Notes: a model not told the origin generated them from the letters alone. Counted from the first letter of the stretch, positions 50,137 to 58,460 are shown. The stretch: DNA of 64,000 nt from Dysosmobacter acutus (GCF_018919205.1 NZ_JAHLQN010000001.1:434001-498000), one strand, 5' to 3'. Made by a program: numbers and translations.

Positions 50137-51975
50137 GTGAAAACATGCTGGTTATTTCAAAAAAGCGGCGCCGGACTCAATGGGGGAAAACGGATTGGGT
50201 TCTGGGCGTGGAATGTTCTGTGGGTGCTGGCGTCCGGGGTTTGCCTGGGGGCGCTGTCCCTGCTCTTCGCATATGGGGACTACCCCGACCGCCTGTTTCT
50301 CAGCTACTTTGCCAATTGGCGGATCGCGGCGCTGAACATCATCCCGGTGACGGCGCTGGCCCTGATCCTCTATCTTGTGATCGGGCGGGCATATCTGTCC
50401 TTTTTACTCTCGGCCATTGTGACGTTAGGCGCCTCCGTTGCCAACTATTTTCTCCTGCTGTTCCGGGACGACCCGCTGATGTTTGACGATCTGCGCTACA
50501 TCCGGGAGGCGGCGGGCATCACCCGGACCGCGGGCTATGACCTCTCTCCGGACGGGCGGATATGGTTTGGCATCGCCTGCGCCCTGGCGGGGACGGCGGT
50601 TCTCTTTTTCATTGCCCGGGGCCGTCCTCCGGCAAAGGTTCGTCTGCCCCTTTCGCTTGCGGCCGTCCTTGCCTGCATCCCGCTGAGGGGGGCCTACGGC
50701 GACAACGTCACTTACAAGGTCCGCACCGCCAATACGGAGCTCATCAACCAGTGGAGCTCCACCCAGGTCTATCTCTCCAAGGGGTTTATATACCCCTTCC
50801 TCCACAGCATGACCACCGGTCAGATCAAGCCGCCGGAGGGATATGACGAGGCGGCCACGGCCGCGCTGCTGGCGCAGTATGAGGATCAGCCCATCAAGGA
50901 GGCGGTGGACCTCATCACCATCCAGCTGGAGGCCTTTGCCGACTTTTCCACACTGGGCATCGAGGGGGTGGATTTCTCCCTTTACGACGACTACCATGCC
51001 CTGGAGCAGGAGGGCGTGGCAGGGTCTTTGATTACCAACATCTTTGCCGGCGGCACGGTTGACACGGAGCGGTGCTTTCTCACGGGGCTTTGCACGCTGC
51101 CAAACTTACGCGCCAACACAAACTCCCACGCATGGTATCTGAGGGAACAGGGTTACACGGCGGAGGGCAGCCACTCCAGCTATGAGTGGTTCTACAACCG
51201 CCGGAATGTGAACCGCTACCTTGGCATCCCCGGCTACTACTTCTACGAAAACCACTACAGCCATCTCTCCGAGGCCATCGCGGCGGATCAGCTGCTGCTG
51301 CCGGAGATTTTGGCCCTCTACCGGGAAAACCGGACCGACAGTCCCTACTTCTCCTTCAACGTCACCTATCAGGGCCACGGGCCCTACGACACCCAGAGCG
51401 TCTGGCGGGGAAACCACTACACCGACGGCCGCTACTCCGGGGAAACAGCCAACATCCTGGATAACTACCTTGGCTCCGTGGAGGATACCATCCGTCACCT
51501 GATGGACTTTGTGGATCAGCTCCGGCGGGAAGAGCGACCGGTGGTGCTGGTGCTCTATGGCGACCACAAGCCCTGGCTGGGAGACGGAAACTCCGCCTAC
51601 AATGAGTTGGGCGTCAACCTGGACGTGGCCACGGACGAGGGGTTTCGGAACTACTACGGCGCCTCCTACCTGATCTGGGCCAACGACGCGGCCAAAGAGC
51701 TGCTGGACCGGCCCTTCCAGGGTCCGGGACCGGAGCTCTCCTCCTGCTTTTTGATGAACGAGGTCTTTCATCAGTGCGGCTACCTGGGCAGCGCCTACCT
51801 CCAGGCCACGGAGCAGGTGCGTCAGGTGCTGCCGGTCATCACCTCTGTGGAAAAGTATATTGATGCCGACGGCGAGGTGCGCGGCGGTCTGTCTCCCGGG
51901 GAAGAGGAGGCGCTGAAGACCTTCCGCAGCCTGGAGTATTACTGGGCCGGGCACTTTGCCTACGGCGGCGTGTAA
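50137..51975 (+). CDS. LTA-synthase-family sulfatase-fold membrane protein
   Basis: A 612-residue protein: about five TM helices (about 20-205), then an extracellular alkaline-phosphatase/sulfatase domain. The metal/nucleophile site is GGTVDTERCF (Thr nucleophile), and later LYGDHKPWLG gives the GDH metal ligands. This is the layout of lipoteichoic acid synthases and related phosphoglycerol transferases acting on the outer membrane face. The start is GTG at 50137 after AAAGAGGG. The precise substrate (LTA or another glycerol-phosphate polymer) is open. Confidence 0.88.
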   Translation: MKTCWLFQKSGAGLNGGKRIGFWAWNVLWVLASGVCLGALSLLFAYGDYPDRLFLSYFANWRIAALNIIPVTALALILYLVIGRAYLSFLLSAIVTLGASVANYFLLLFRDDPLMFDDLRYIREAAGITRTAGYDLSPDGRIWFGIACALAGTAVLFFIARGRPPAKVRLPLSLAAVLACIPLRGAYGDNVTYKVRTANTELINQWSSTQVYLSKGFIYPFLHSMTTGQIKPPEGYDEAATAALLAQYEDQPIKEAVDLITIQLEAFADFSTLGIEGVDFSLYDDYHALEQEGVAGSLITNIFAGGTVDTERCFLTGLCTLPNLRANTNSHAWYLREQGYTAEGSHSSYEWFYNRRNVNRYLGIPGYYFYENHYSHLSEAIAADQLLLPEILALYRENRTDSPYFSFNVTYQGHGPYDTQSVWRGNHYTDGRYSGETANILDNYLGSVEDTIRHLMDFVDQLRREERPVVLVLYGDHKPWLGDGNSAYNELGVNLDVATDEGFRNYYGASYLIWANDAAKELLDRPFQGPGPELSSCFLMNEVFHQCGYLGSAYLQATEQVRQVLPVITSVEKYIDADGEVRGGLSPGEEEALKTFRSLEYYWAGHFAYGGV

Positions 51976-52012
51976 AAAACTACCGGAAGAGCTCAACTCT
52001 CTTCCGGTAGTT
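51974..52012 (-). terminator. Terminator of the 53-residue protein gene, containing its stop codon
   Basis: A 13-bp perfect stem AACTACCGGAAGA / TCTTCCGGTAGTT (51978-51990 / 52000-52012), followed on the minus strand by TTTT. The stop codon of the small gene (51993-51995) lies in the loop. Confidence 0.85.
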
Positions 52013-52154
52013 CGTTCAATACCCGGCTTTCCGCCTCCTGCTGCGCCTGAATCAGCACTTCCCTGGCCTGGATCAGGTCGCCTTTGTCCATCGCGCTTGT
52101 GGCCTTGGCCATACAGTGCAGGAGATGGTAATATTGCTGGCGATAAGAATCCAT
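51993..52154 (-). CDS. Small helical protein, partner of the XRE regulator
   Basis: A 53-residue, mostly helical protein beginning MDSYRQQYYHLLHCMAKATS and ending EAESRVLNELPEES, with the segment GDLIQAREVLIQAQQEA between. An excellent GGAGGTGATT ribosome site lies three bases before the ATG. It is divergent from the XRE gene at 52252. The pattern Y-x-x-x-Y...L...A...AQQ-x-AE recurs in the 48-residue protein at 56515, also next to an XRE gene. The function is unknown. Confidence 0.75.
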   Translation of the reverse strand: MDSYRQQYYHLLHCMAKATSAMDKGDLIQAREVLIQAQQEAESRVLNELPEES

Positions 52155-52251
52155 GTAAATCACCTCCATATACTACTATATCTATAGTAACTATGTAAAG
52201 AGGAATTGTCAATTGGTTACTTTATAGATAGGGTAAACTTGAGGTGATATA
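52155..52251. promoter_or_regulatory. Divergent promoter/operator of XRE module 2
   Basis: A perfect dyad TACTATA-TC-TATAGTA (52174-52189) overlaps the -10 (TACTAT, 52184-52189) of a minus-strand promoter whose -35 is TTGACA (52207-52212), spacer 17 bp. The + strand -35 candidate TTGTCA (52206-52211) uses the same bases, with a weak TAGGGT 17 bp further on. The XRE protein probably binds the dyad. Confidence 0.65.
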
Positions 52252-52497
52252 ATGACGAAAAATCAAACGATTTTGTCCATCCGCCAGTACGGAAAAATCT
52301 CCCTGCGGCTGAACCAGCTGATGGATCAGCGGGGCATGACCAGAAATGAATTGGCCAATTCAATCCACACACGTTTTGAAGTGGTGGACAAGTGGTACCG
52401 GGGCGACATATCCAAAATCGACCTGGATATTCTGGCAAGGATCTGCTACGTCATGGAGTGCAGGGTAGAGGAATTGTTGATCTACGAGGCGCCATGA
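52252..52497 (+). CDS. XRE-family regulator (small Cro/CI type)
   Basis: An 81-residue protein, almost entirely one helix-turn-helix domain (SLRLNQLMDQRGMTRNELANSIHTRFEVVDKWYRGDISKIDLDILARICYVMECRVEELLIYE) of the small HTH_26-like Cro/CI type common in Firmicutes. RBS TTGAGGTGAT. It is divergent from the 53-residue protein, with a dyad operator between, so autoregulation is likely. There is no effector domain. Confidence 0.9.
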   Translation: MTKNQTILSIRQYGKISLRLNQLMDQRGMTRNELANSIHTRFEVVDKWYRGDISKIDLDILARICYVMECRVEELLIYEAP

Positions 52498-52510
52498 GAA
52501 AATAGAAGAG

Positions 52511-52547
52511 AAAGGCGCCGGTGTGAAACCACACCGGCGCCTTTTTG
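52511..52547. terminator. Terminator between XRE and alaX (convergent)
   Basis: A 15-bp stem AAAGGCGCCGGTGTG / CACACCGGCGCCTTT with a 4-nt loop and TT after it on the + strand. Confidence 0.92.
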
Positions 52548-52552
52548 TTTGA

Positions 52553-53716
52553 TCAGCCGCGGGAGAGCGCGTCCTGGGCCAGGAAAGCTTCGATTGCCTT
52601 CCGCCCGGCGGCCAAGCTGCCCTGGGCGAAGCCGTCCCGCCCGCCGCCCCGACCCTGAAGGGCGCTGTTGAGGGACTTGACAAACTCCCGGATGTCCCTG
52701 CCGGGGGAGAGGATGGCGTAGGCGTAGCGCTCCCCCTCGCCGGAGAAAACCATACAGCGGCCTCCGCAGGTCTGGGCCACGGCGTCGCAGAGGCGGCGCA
52801 CCGCGTCGGGCCTCATGGGTTCCTCCCAGAGCACCACGTCGCCCGCGCCCCGGTGCTGGTCGGCCAGGGAGGCGAACACGCTCTCCTCCAGATGGGCCGT
52901 CCGGGCCTTGGCGTCGGAGAGCTCACCAAGGAGGCGCTCCACCGCGGCGGCGGTCTCCGTGGGCTTGGCGGAGGTGGCCTGGGCCACCGCCCGGTTCTGC
53001 TCAAAGACCGCACTCAGGTAGCGCAGGGCCCGCCGGCCGCAGAGAATCTCCAGCCGGACGCCCTGGCGGAACTTCTGGCAGGAGAGGACCTTGATGAGGC
53101 CCACCTGCCCGGCGCGGAGCACATGGGTGCCGCAGCAGGCGCAGCAGTCTGCCTCCGGGAAGGAGACGATCCGCACCTGGCCCGTCAGCTCCTTTTTGGA
53201 GCGGTAATCCAGGGCGCTGAGCTCCTTGGGAGAGGGGTAGGCGATCTCCACCGCCTCGTCGGCCCAGATCACCTCGTTGGCTCTGCGCTCTGCCTCCAGC
53301 ACCTGCTCCCAGGTCATATCCGTGTTGTAGTCGATGGTGACCGTGTCGGCGCCCAGGTGGAAGCCCACGTTGTCGCAGTGGTACAGGCCGCAGAGAATAC
53401 CGCTGATGATGTGCTCGCCGGAATGCTGCTGCATGTGGTCAAAGCGGCATTCCCAGTCCACCGCGCCCTCCACGCTGCCTCCCACCGGGAGGGGGCTGCC
53501 GACAGTGTGGACGATCACGCCGTCCCTTTCGTGGACGTCCGTGACGGAGGCTGTGCCCAGGATGCCGTGATCCGCCGGCTGGCCCCCTCCCTCGGGGTAG
53601 AAGGCGGTGCGGTCCAGCGTGACGGCAAAGCCGCCCTTTGACGCCTCACAGGAGAGGACGGAGGCGGTGAAGCGGCAAAGGAAGGGGTCGGAGTAATACA
53701 GCTTTTCGGTTTCCAT
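52553..53716 (-). CDS. AlaX-type alanyl-tRNA editing protein
   Basis: A 387-residue free-standing editing protein related to the C-terminal half of AlaRS. It has an N-terminal beta-barrel part (FYPEGGGQPADHG), the editing core with HMQQHSGEH and the CxxxH of CCACCGTH (four zinc ligands), and a C-terminal DHHA1 domain (about 250-387, GGGRDGFAQGS). It removes serine or glycine wrongly attached to tRNA-Ala. The length fits AlaX-L. The start at 53716 follows AAAGGAT. It sits behind a secreted membrane protein and a GH3 lipoprotein on the same strand. Confidence 0.9.
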   Translation of the reverse strand: METEKLYYSDPFLCRFTASVLSCEASKGGFAVTLDRTAFYPEGGGQPADHGILGTASVTDVHERDGVIVHTVGSPLPVGGSVEGAVDWECRFDHMQQHSGEHIISGILCGLYHCDNVGFHLGADTVTIDYNTDMTWEQVLEAERRANEVIWADEAVEIAYPSPKELSALDYRSKKELTGQVRIVSFPEADCCACCGTHVLRAGQVGLIKVLSCQKFRQGVRLEILCGRRALRYLSAVFEQNRAVAQATSAKPTETAAAVERLLGELSDAKARTAHLEESVFASLADQHRGAGDVVLWEEPMRPDAVRRLCDAVAQTCGGRCMVFSGEGERYAYAILSPGRDIREFVKSLNSALQGRGGGRDGFAQGSLAAGRKAIEAFLAQDALSRG

Positions 53717-53767
53717 GGCGAACGATCCTTTCAGCAGCCCCTGCATGGGGCGAAATGTTGGAACAAC

Positions 53768-54631
53768 TCAGCACAGGGCGGAGAGTACGTTCCAGACCGG
53801 ATAGGCCAGCAGCCAGCCCACGGCGGCGGAGCAGAGGTTGGCCGTGACGCCGTAGGCGGTGGCCCGGCCCCGGGAGGTCCCGGTGAGGAAGCGGCGGTAG
53901 AGCAGCGCCTCCACCGTGAGCACCGCCACCTCCACAAGGATAAACAGCAGATAGTAGCCAAGTCCCACGCCCTCCCGCAGCGCGGTGAGGCCCAGGGAGC
54001 AGAACACGCCGATCTGGGTCAGCAGGTTGACCAGCAGAAAGACCCTCCAGTTCTTCTTTGAGGAAAGGCCAAAGAGGAGCAGCACCACACCCTCGATAAC
54101 CAGTGTGGGGAGGAAGGTGGCAAGGAACTGAAGGACGTAGGCCAGCCACACCGGCGGCGTGGAGACGGATTTGTCCGCCCAGTCCACGGAGACGGAGGAC
54201 TGAAGCACCGGGCGGGTCAGGGGGCCGGTGACCCAGCTCTCGCCGCTTTCAGTGACGATGAGGATGCGGTAGGCGGCGGGTACGCCCACATAATTGAAAA
54301 AGTGGACGCCATCCTCCCGGGCGGTGAGATCACCCCACATGGGCGCTATGGTGCCTTGGGCAAGGCAGGCGTGGTACCCGTCGGGCACCGCGTCCAAAAG
54401 GGACTGGAGCAGACCCTCGTCCAACTCTGCACGGTCCTCGTCAGAGAGATTGGGGTGGGTTCTGTCCAAACCGCCCTCGGCTATCAAATCCAGGTAGTAG
54501 AGCCCCTGCGGAGGATTCTCCACACGGACCCGCAGCTGAGGCTTGGGCCCCATGTCCGCAAGGGCGGTGGTGGTGAGCAGGGCCAGAGCGGCCATCAGCA
54601 CAAGACAAGTGCGCAGAAGCTTTTCTTTCAT
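53768..54631 (-). CDS. Secreted/membrane hypothetical protein
   Basis: A 287-residue protein: a signal peptide (about 1-25, ...LLTTTALADMGPKP), an outside domain (about 26-155), then four or five TM helices (about 160-287) including WLAYVLQFLATFLPTLVIEGVVLLLFGL. The outside domain contains short strands (LRVRVENPPQGLYYLDLIAE, AAYRILIVTESGESWVTGPL), suggesting a small beta domain. I do not recognise the family name with certainty. The ATG follows AAGGAGG. It lies between nagZ-like and alaX genes, 51-104 bases from each, and is probably co-transcribed. Confidence 0.75.
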   Translation of the reverse strand: MKEKLLRTCLVLMAALALLTTTALADMGPKPQLRVRVENPPQGLYYLDLIAEGGLDRTHPNLSDEDRAELDEGLLQSLLDAVPDGYHACLAQGTIAPMWGDLTAREDGVHFFNYVGVPAAYRILIVTESGESWVTGPLTRPVLQSSVSVDWADKSVSTPPVWLAYVLQFLATFLPTLVIEGVVLLLFGLSSKKNWRVFLLVNLLTQIGVFCSLGLTALREGVGLGYYLLFILVEVAVLTVEALLYRRFLTGTSRGRATAYGVTANLCSAAVGWLLAYPVWNVLSALC

Positions 54632-54735
54632 GCAAAACCTCCTTGTTCCGGCGCCGTCCAACGACGGCAAAACTCCTTTTCCGATCCGGCGCGCCTCTTC
54701 CAAAAAGCACGCCATACACTTTAGACGGATGCGCT

Positions 54736-55902
54736 TCAGGTAAAGTTCAAAAGCCCAAGGGAAAGCTTCCATTGCAGCACCCGGCGGCAGGCATCCTCCA
54801 CCGCCGAGCGGTCCAGCTCGCCCCGCTCCACCGCCTCAATGACCTTGGGAATCTGGGTCCGGTAGTCGGTGGTCACCACCATGTCGTTCCCCGCCTGAAG
54901 GGCCATCACCGCCACGGCGCCGCCGGGGGAGTAGGCGGCCACCGCCTCCATGGCCAGATCGTCGGTCATGGCCACGCCCGTGAAGCCCAGGTCCCGCAGG
55001 GCCTGGTGCACGGCGGGGGACAGCGAGGCGGGCAGGGTTTCGTCCAGACAGGTGACGATGTTGTGGCTCACCAGCACAGCTCCCGCACCGGCGTCAAAGC
55101 CGGAGGAGAAGGGCAGAAAGTCAGAGTTCCGGAAAGCCTCCAGAGGCCGCTGATCCACGGCGATGCCGGTGTGGGTGTCCACGTTGTTCCCGTAGCCGGG
55201 GAAGTGCTTTAAGACGCTGCCCATACCGTCGGAGCGCATCTGGGAGACCACCGCGGCCACGTAGTCCGCCGTGGCCGGAGCGTCCTGACCGAAGGAGCGG
55301 TCATGGATGAAGTCGCCGGGGTTTAAGGATACGTCGGCCACTGGGGAGAAGTTCACATTGATCCCAAGGGCGGAGAGCAGCAGGTCCTTTTCGCGGGTGC
55401 CGGCCGTCACGGCCTCCATGCCGCCGGAAGCATAGAGCTTTTGGGGGGAGGGAAACTTAGAAGAGCGCAGATGGGGGTTGGAACTGACGCGCACCACGGT
55501 GCCGCCCTCCTCGTCCACGCCGATGAGCAGGGGAATCCGGGCCGCGTCCTGATAGGAGGCGACGGTTTGGACCACGTCGCCCGCGGTCTTGTCCTGAAAA
55601 TCCCGGCCAAAGAGAAGGTAGCCGCCCAGATGGCAGGCGGACACATCCTCCACGGCGTCCGATGCGGGGCAGCGGACGAAAAAGAGCTGGCCCACCTGTT
55701 CCTCCAGGGTCATGGAGGAGAGAAGCTCCTCCAATTGCCGCTCCTCTATCTCCTCCGGCGTGGGCGGCGGGGGAGGGGGCGACTCCTCTGAAGCAGAGGC
55801 GGAGGACTGGGGCGGCGGGGCGGAGACGGCGCCGTTTGTCCCGCAGCCGGCGCAGGCGATCAGACACAGTGCCGCAAGAGCGGCGCGGAAAGGACGGTTC
55901 AT
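54736..55902 (-). CDS. Glycoside hydrolase family 3 lipoprotein (NagZ-like beta-N-acetylhexosaminidase)
   Basis: A 388-residue lipoprotein: signal with lipobox I-A-C-A-G-C, a Ser/Pro-rich linker (PPPPPPTPEE), then a GH3 TIM-barrel. NagZ hallmarks are LIGVDEEGGTVVR, the catalytic-loop motif KHFPGYGNNVDTH, and the nucleophile Asp in VAMTDDLAMEAV. It would cleave N-acetylglucosamine from muropeptides outside the cell. Gram-positive homologues are lipoproteins and act in wall recycling. RBS AAGGAGG. Confidence 0.9.
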   Translation of the reverse strand: MNRPFRAALAALCLIACAGCGTNGAVSAPPPQSSASASEESPPPPPPTPEEIEERQLEELLSSMTLEEQVGQLFFVRCPASDAVEDVSACHLGGYLLFGRDFQDKTAGDVVQTVASYQDAARIPLLIGVDEEGGTVVRVSSNPHLRSSKFPSPQKLYASGGMEAVTAGTREKDLLLSALGINVNFSPVADVSLNPGDFIHDRSFGQDAPATADYVAAVVSQMRSDGMGSVLKHFPGYGNNVDTHTGIAVDQRPLEAFRNSDFLPFSSGFDAGAGAVLVSHNIVTCLDETLPASLSPAVHQALRDLGFTGVAMTDDLAMEAVAAYSPGGAVAVMALQAGNDMVVTTDYRTQIPKVIEAVERGELDRSAVEDACRRVLQWKLSLGLLNFT

Positions 55903-56171
55903 AGGGCCTCCTTGCTCCGGCCTGGCCGGATGGTTCTGAGAGTAGTCTACCACAACGGAGGAAAAAAGGGAACCGTCATGGGTATGAATGCGCCCCACAT
56001 TTTCTCTTTTCTCTCTTGCAAGAAAAGAGAGAGCGTGCCGCAGCCGGTACAAGGGAGAAAAGAACCGCACGATCCGCTTTTGCCCTCTCTTCCCGCTACC
56101 CGCTGCGCTGCCGCTCTGCTCCCTTGCGTATGGCCTCCAGTTTTACCCATTCCACCAAGAGAGCCTCACGG
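55903..56171. other. Intergenic stretch, no gene seen
   Basis: About 270 bp between the GH3 lipoprotein and an XRE gene. On the minus strand TTCCCT-17-TAGACT (near 55938-55966) may be the lipoprotein promoter. The rest contains pyrimidine/purine-rich tracts with an imperfect dyad around TTGCAA (near 56020) but no reading frame with a credible start. Confidence 0.4.
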
Positions 56172-56202
56172 AAAAAGAAGAGACCGGACTTGCGTCCGGT
56201 CT
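56172..56202 (-). terminator. Terminator of the third XRE gene
   Basis: Stem AGACCGGAC / GTCCGGTCT with a 4-nt loop, followed on the minus strand by CTTCTTTTT; the stop codon is two bases ahead of it. Confidence 0.8.
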
Positions 56203-56203
56203 T

Positions 56204-56425
56204 TTACCGTTTTCTTGGATAAGGCCTGGGATCGTCGGTCAGACCCAGGAGATAGTCCACACTGGTGCCAAAGTATAAGGCAAGCTTTTCCAAAGTCTCC
56301 GGTGTTGGCTGAACCTTCCCGTTTTCATATCGGGAATAGGTCTGCTGGCTGCAGCCCAGATACTCAGCCAAATCCGCTTGGGTTTTATCATGATCTTCAC
56401 GTAAATCGCGAATCCTTAAGTTCAT
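56204..56425 (-). CDS. XRE-family regulator
   Basis: A 73-residue protein that is essentially one Cro/CI-type helix-turn-helix (IRDLREDHDKTQADLAEYLGCSQQTYSRYENGKVQPTPETLEKLALYFGTSVDYLLGLTDDP), with a basic tail. This is the classic small phage-repressor-like form common in Firmicutes. It is divergent from the 48-residue protein at 56515; a dyad with two TACGCA/TGCGTA half-sites lies between them. Confidence 0.93.
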   Translation of the reverse strand: MNLRIRDLREDHDKTQADLAEYLGCSQQTYSRYENGKVQPTPETLEKLALYFGTSVDYLLGLTDDPRPYPRKR

Positions 56426-56514
56426 ATAATCACCTGTACAGATAATAGCTTACGCAAAATCTGAGTATTGAATTGTACGCAGAATATGCGTATAATTCAA
56501 TCGGAGGTGATTGT
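56426..56514. promoter_or_regulatory. Divergent promoter/operator of XRE module 3
   Basis: The + strand promoter TTGAAT (56468-56473), 17 bp, perfect TATAAT (56491-56496). The dyad TACGCA-GAATA-TGCGTA (56476-56492) fills the spacer and touches the -10. A further half-site TACGCA is at 56451-56456. A repressor bound here would block the + strand gene. Confidence 0.7.
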
Positions 56515-56661
56515 ATGCCGGATTACAAAAAGCTATACCTGGACCTTATGTATTCATCTGAACAGGCGATCCGCATGTTGATCGAGGCGCAGAAGCGGTG
56601 CGAAGACGCGGTTTTGTCAGAGGCCGTGGAGCTGACAGAAGAAGAGAGAGACCGGATTTAA
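56515..56661 (+). CDS. Small helical protein, partner of the XRE regulator
   Basis: A 48-residue helical acidic protein beginning MPDYKKLYLDLMYSSEQAIR and continuing with EAQKRCEDAVLSE. RBS TCGGAGGTGATT. It shares the Y-x-x-x-Y...L...A...AQ-x-x-C/A-E pattern with the 53-residue protein at 51993-52154, as if that protein had an 11-13 residue insertion in the middle. It is divergent from an XRE gene with an operator between. The function is unknown. Confidence 0.75.
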   Translation: MPDYKKLYLDLMYSSEQAIRMLIEAQKRCEDAVLSEAVELTEEERDRI

Positions 56662-56679
56662 TCCGGCCTCTCTTTTTTG
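56642..56679 (+). terminator. Terminator of the 48-residue protein gene
   Basis: Stem GAGAG-A-CCGGAT / ATCCGG-C-CTCTC followed by TTTTTT. The gene's TAA stop lies in the loop, as in module 2. Confidence 0.85.
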
Positions 56680-56684
56680 TCTGC

Positions 56685-58460
56685 TTATTCTTCTGTCTTC
56701 ACCAGCGCGATGTGCAGCTCTTGGAGCTGCTTTTGGCTGACCTCGGAGGGCGCGCTCATCATCACATCCTGGGCGTTCTTGTTCATGGGGAAGGGGATGA
56801 TCTCCCGGATGGAGTCCTCGCCCGCAAGCAGCATGACCATGCGGTCCACGCCGGGGGCGATGCCCGCGTGGGGCGGCGCGCCGTAGCAGAAGGCGTTGTA
56901 CATGGCGGGGAACTTGGCCTTCACGTCGTCCTCGCCCAGGCGCACCAGCTCAAAGGCCTTGATCATGATCTCCGGGTCGTGGTTGCGCACCGCGCCGGAG
57001 GAGAGCTCCACGCCGTTGCAGACCAGATCGTACTGGTCGGCGGTGATGGACAGGGGATCGACCTTTCCCGCCTCCGCCTTTAAGAGCACATCCAGACCGC
57101 CGGAGGGCATGGAGAACGGATTGTGGCAGAACTCCAGCTCGCCGGACTCGTCGCCGATCTCGTACATGGGGAAGTCCACGATCCAGCAGAAGCTGTACTG
57201 CTCCTTGTCCATATGGCCGGGTACGGCGGCGCCTAAGGTCTTGACCAGCACGCCGGCGGTCTTCAGCGCCGCGTCCCGCTTGCCGGCGGAGAGGGCCACG
57301 AAATCCCCGGCCTTCAGGCCCAGGGCGGACACCACCTGCTCACGGATGGGGGCGACGAACTTAGAGATGCCGCCCACTAACTCGCCGCTTTCATCCAGGC
57401 GGAACCAGTAGGCCTTGCCGCCGGACTGGGTCTCCACGGCCGCAAGGGTCTTGTCGATGAACTTGCGGGTCTCCTTGAAATCGCTGACCACCACGGCCTT
57501 CACCAGGCCGTTCGCGAAGGGCTCGAAGCCACAGCCGCCCAAGACGGAGGTCACATCCCGCACCTGAAGGTCGATGCGCAGGTCCGGCTTGTCGGAGCCG
57601 TATTTCTCCATGGCCTCGGTGTAGGGGATGCGGACAAAGGGCGCGGCGGAGGCCCGGTTATAGAGCCCGTACTCGGCGAAGATGGGGGGCAGCACGTCCT
57701 CGCAGACGGCGAACACGTCGTCCTGGGTGGCGAAGGCCATCTCCATGTCCAGCTGGTAGAACTCGCCCGGCGAGCGGTCCGCCCGGGCGTCCTCGTCCCG
57801 GAAGCAGGGGGCGATCTGGAAGTAGCGGTCAAAGCCGGAGGTCATCAGCAGCTGCTTAAACTGCTGGGGCGCCTGGGGCAGGGCGTAGAACTTGCCGGGG
57901 TGGTTGCGGGCGGGCACCAGGTAGTCCCGGGCGCCCTCCGGCGAGGAGGCGGTCAGGATGGGGGTGGTGATCTCCAGAAACCCATGGTCGGTCATGGCCT
58001 TGCGCAGCGCGGCCACCACCTGGCAGCGGAGGATGATGTTCTTCTTCACCTCCGGGTTCCTCAGGTCCAGATAGCGGTATTTCAGGCGCACCGCCTCATC
58101 GGCCTGACGGCTGTGGTTGATCTGGAAGGGCAGCTCGTTGTAGCGGCAGCGGCCCAGGATTTCGATCTTCTCCGGCACCACCTCGATCTCGCCGGTGGAC
58201 AGCTTTGCATTCTTGCTGGAGCGCTCCCGGACCGTGCCCTCCACGCTGATGGTGGACTCCTTGTTGATGGCGTGGAGCTCTTTGACCATCTCGGCGCTTT
58301 CGGCCACCACCTGGGTGGTGCCGTAGAAGTCGCGGACCACGGCAAAGGCCAGCTCCGCGCCCACCTCACGGACGTTTTCCAGCCAGCCGACGATCTTCAC
58401 CTGCCTGCCCGCGTCGCCAAGGCGCAGCTCGGCGCAGGTATGGGTTCTGGATTGCATCAT
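56685..58460 (-). CDS. aspS: Aspartyl-tRNA synthetase
   Basis: A 591-residue bacterial-type class II AspRS with an OB-fold anticodon-binding N-terminus (about 1-105). Motif 2 is FDRYFQIAPCFRDEDARADRSPGEFYQLDMEM, the bacterial GAD insertion domain spans about 290-415, and motif 3 is GIAPGVDRMVMLLAGEDSIREIIPFP. The start follows AAAGGAAC. It lies downstream of three SLH-protein genes and hisS on the same strand; hisS-aspS is a common direct pair in Firmicutes. Confidence 0.97.
   Translation of the reverse strand: MMQSRTHTCAELRLGDAGRQVKIVGWLENVREVGAELAFAVVRDFYGTTQVVAESAEMVKELHAINKESTISVEGTVRERSSKNAKLSTGEIEVVPEKIEILGRCRYNELPFQINHSRQADEAVRLKYRYLDLRNPEVKKNIILRCQVVAALRKAMTDHGFLEITTPILTASSPEGARDYLVPARNHPGKFYALPQAPQQFKQLLMTSGFDRYFQIAPCFRDEDARADRSPGEFYQLDMEMAFATQDDVFAVCEDVLPPIFAEYGLYNRASAAPFVRIPYTEAMEKYGSDKPDLRIDLQVRDVTSVLGGCGFEPFANGLVKAVVVSDFKETRKFIDKTLAAVETQSGGKAYWFRLDESGELVGGISKFVAPIREQVVSALGLKAGDFVALSAGKRDAALKTAGVLVKTLGAAVPGHMDKEQYSFCWIVDFPMYEIGDESGELEFCHNPFSMPSGGLDVLLKAEAGKVDPLSITADQYDLVCNGVELSSGAVRNHDPEIMIKAFELVRLGEDDVKAKFPAMYNAFCYGAPPHAGIAPGVDRMVMLLAGEDSIREIIPFPMNKNAQDVMMSAPSEVSQKQLQELHIALVKTEE

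Noticed and set aside
56000..56040. A possible hairpin centred on TTGCAA in a pyrimidine/purine tract
   Set aside because: The arms mismatch after a few bases; no stable stem.
52252..56425. Prophage remnant suggested by two small repressor-like XRE genes
   Set aside because: No phage structural, integrase or lysis genes lie near; the genes between are chromosomal housekeeping and wall functions.
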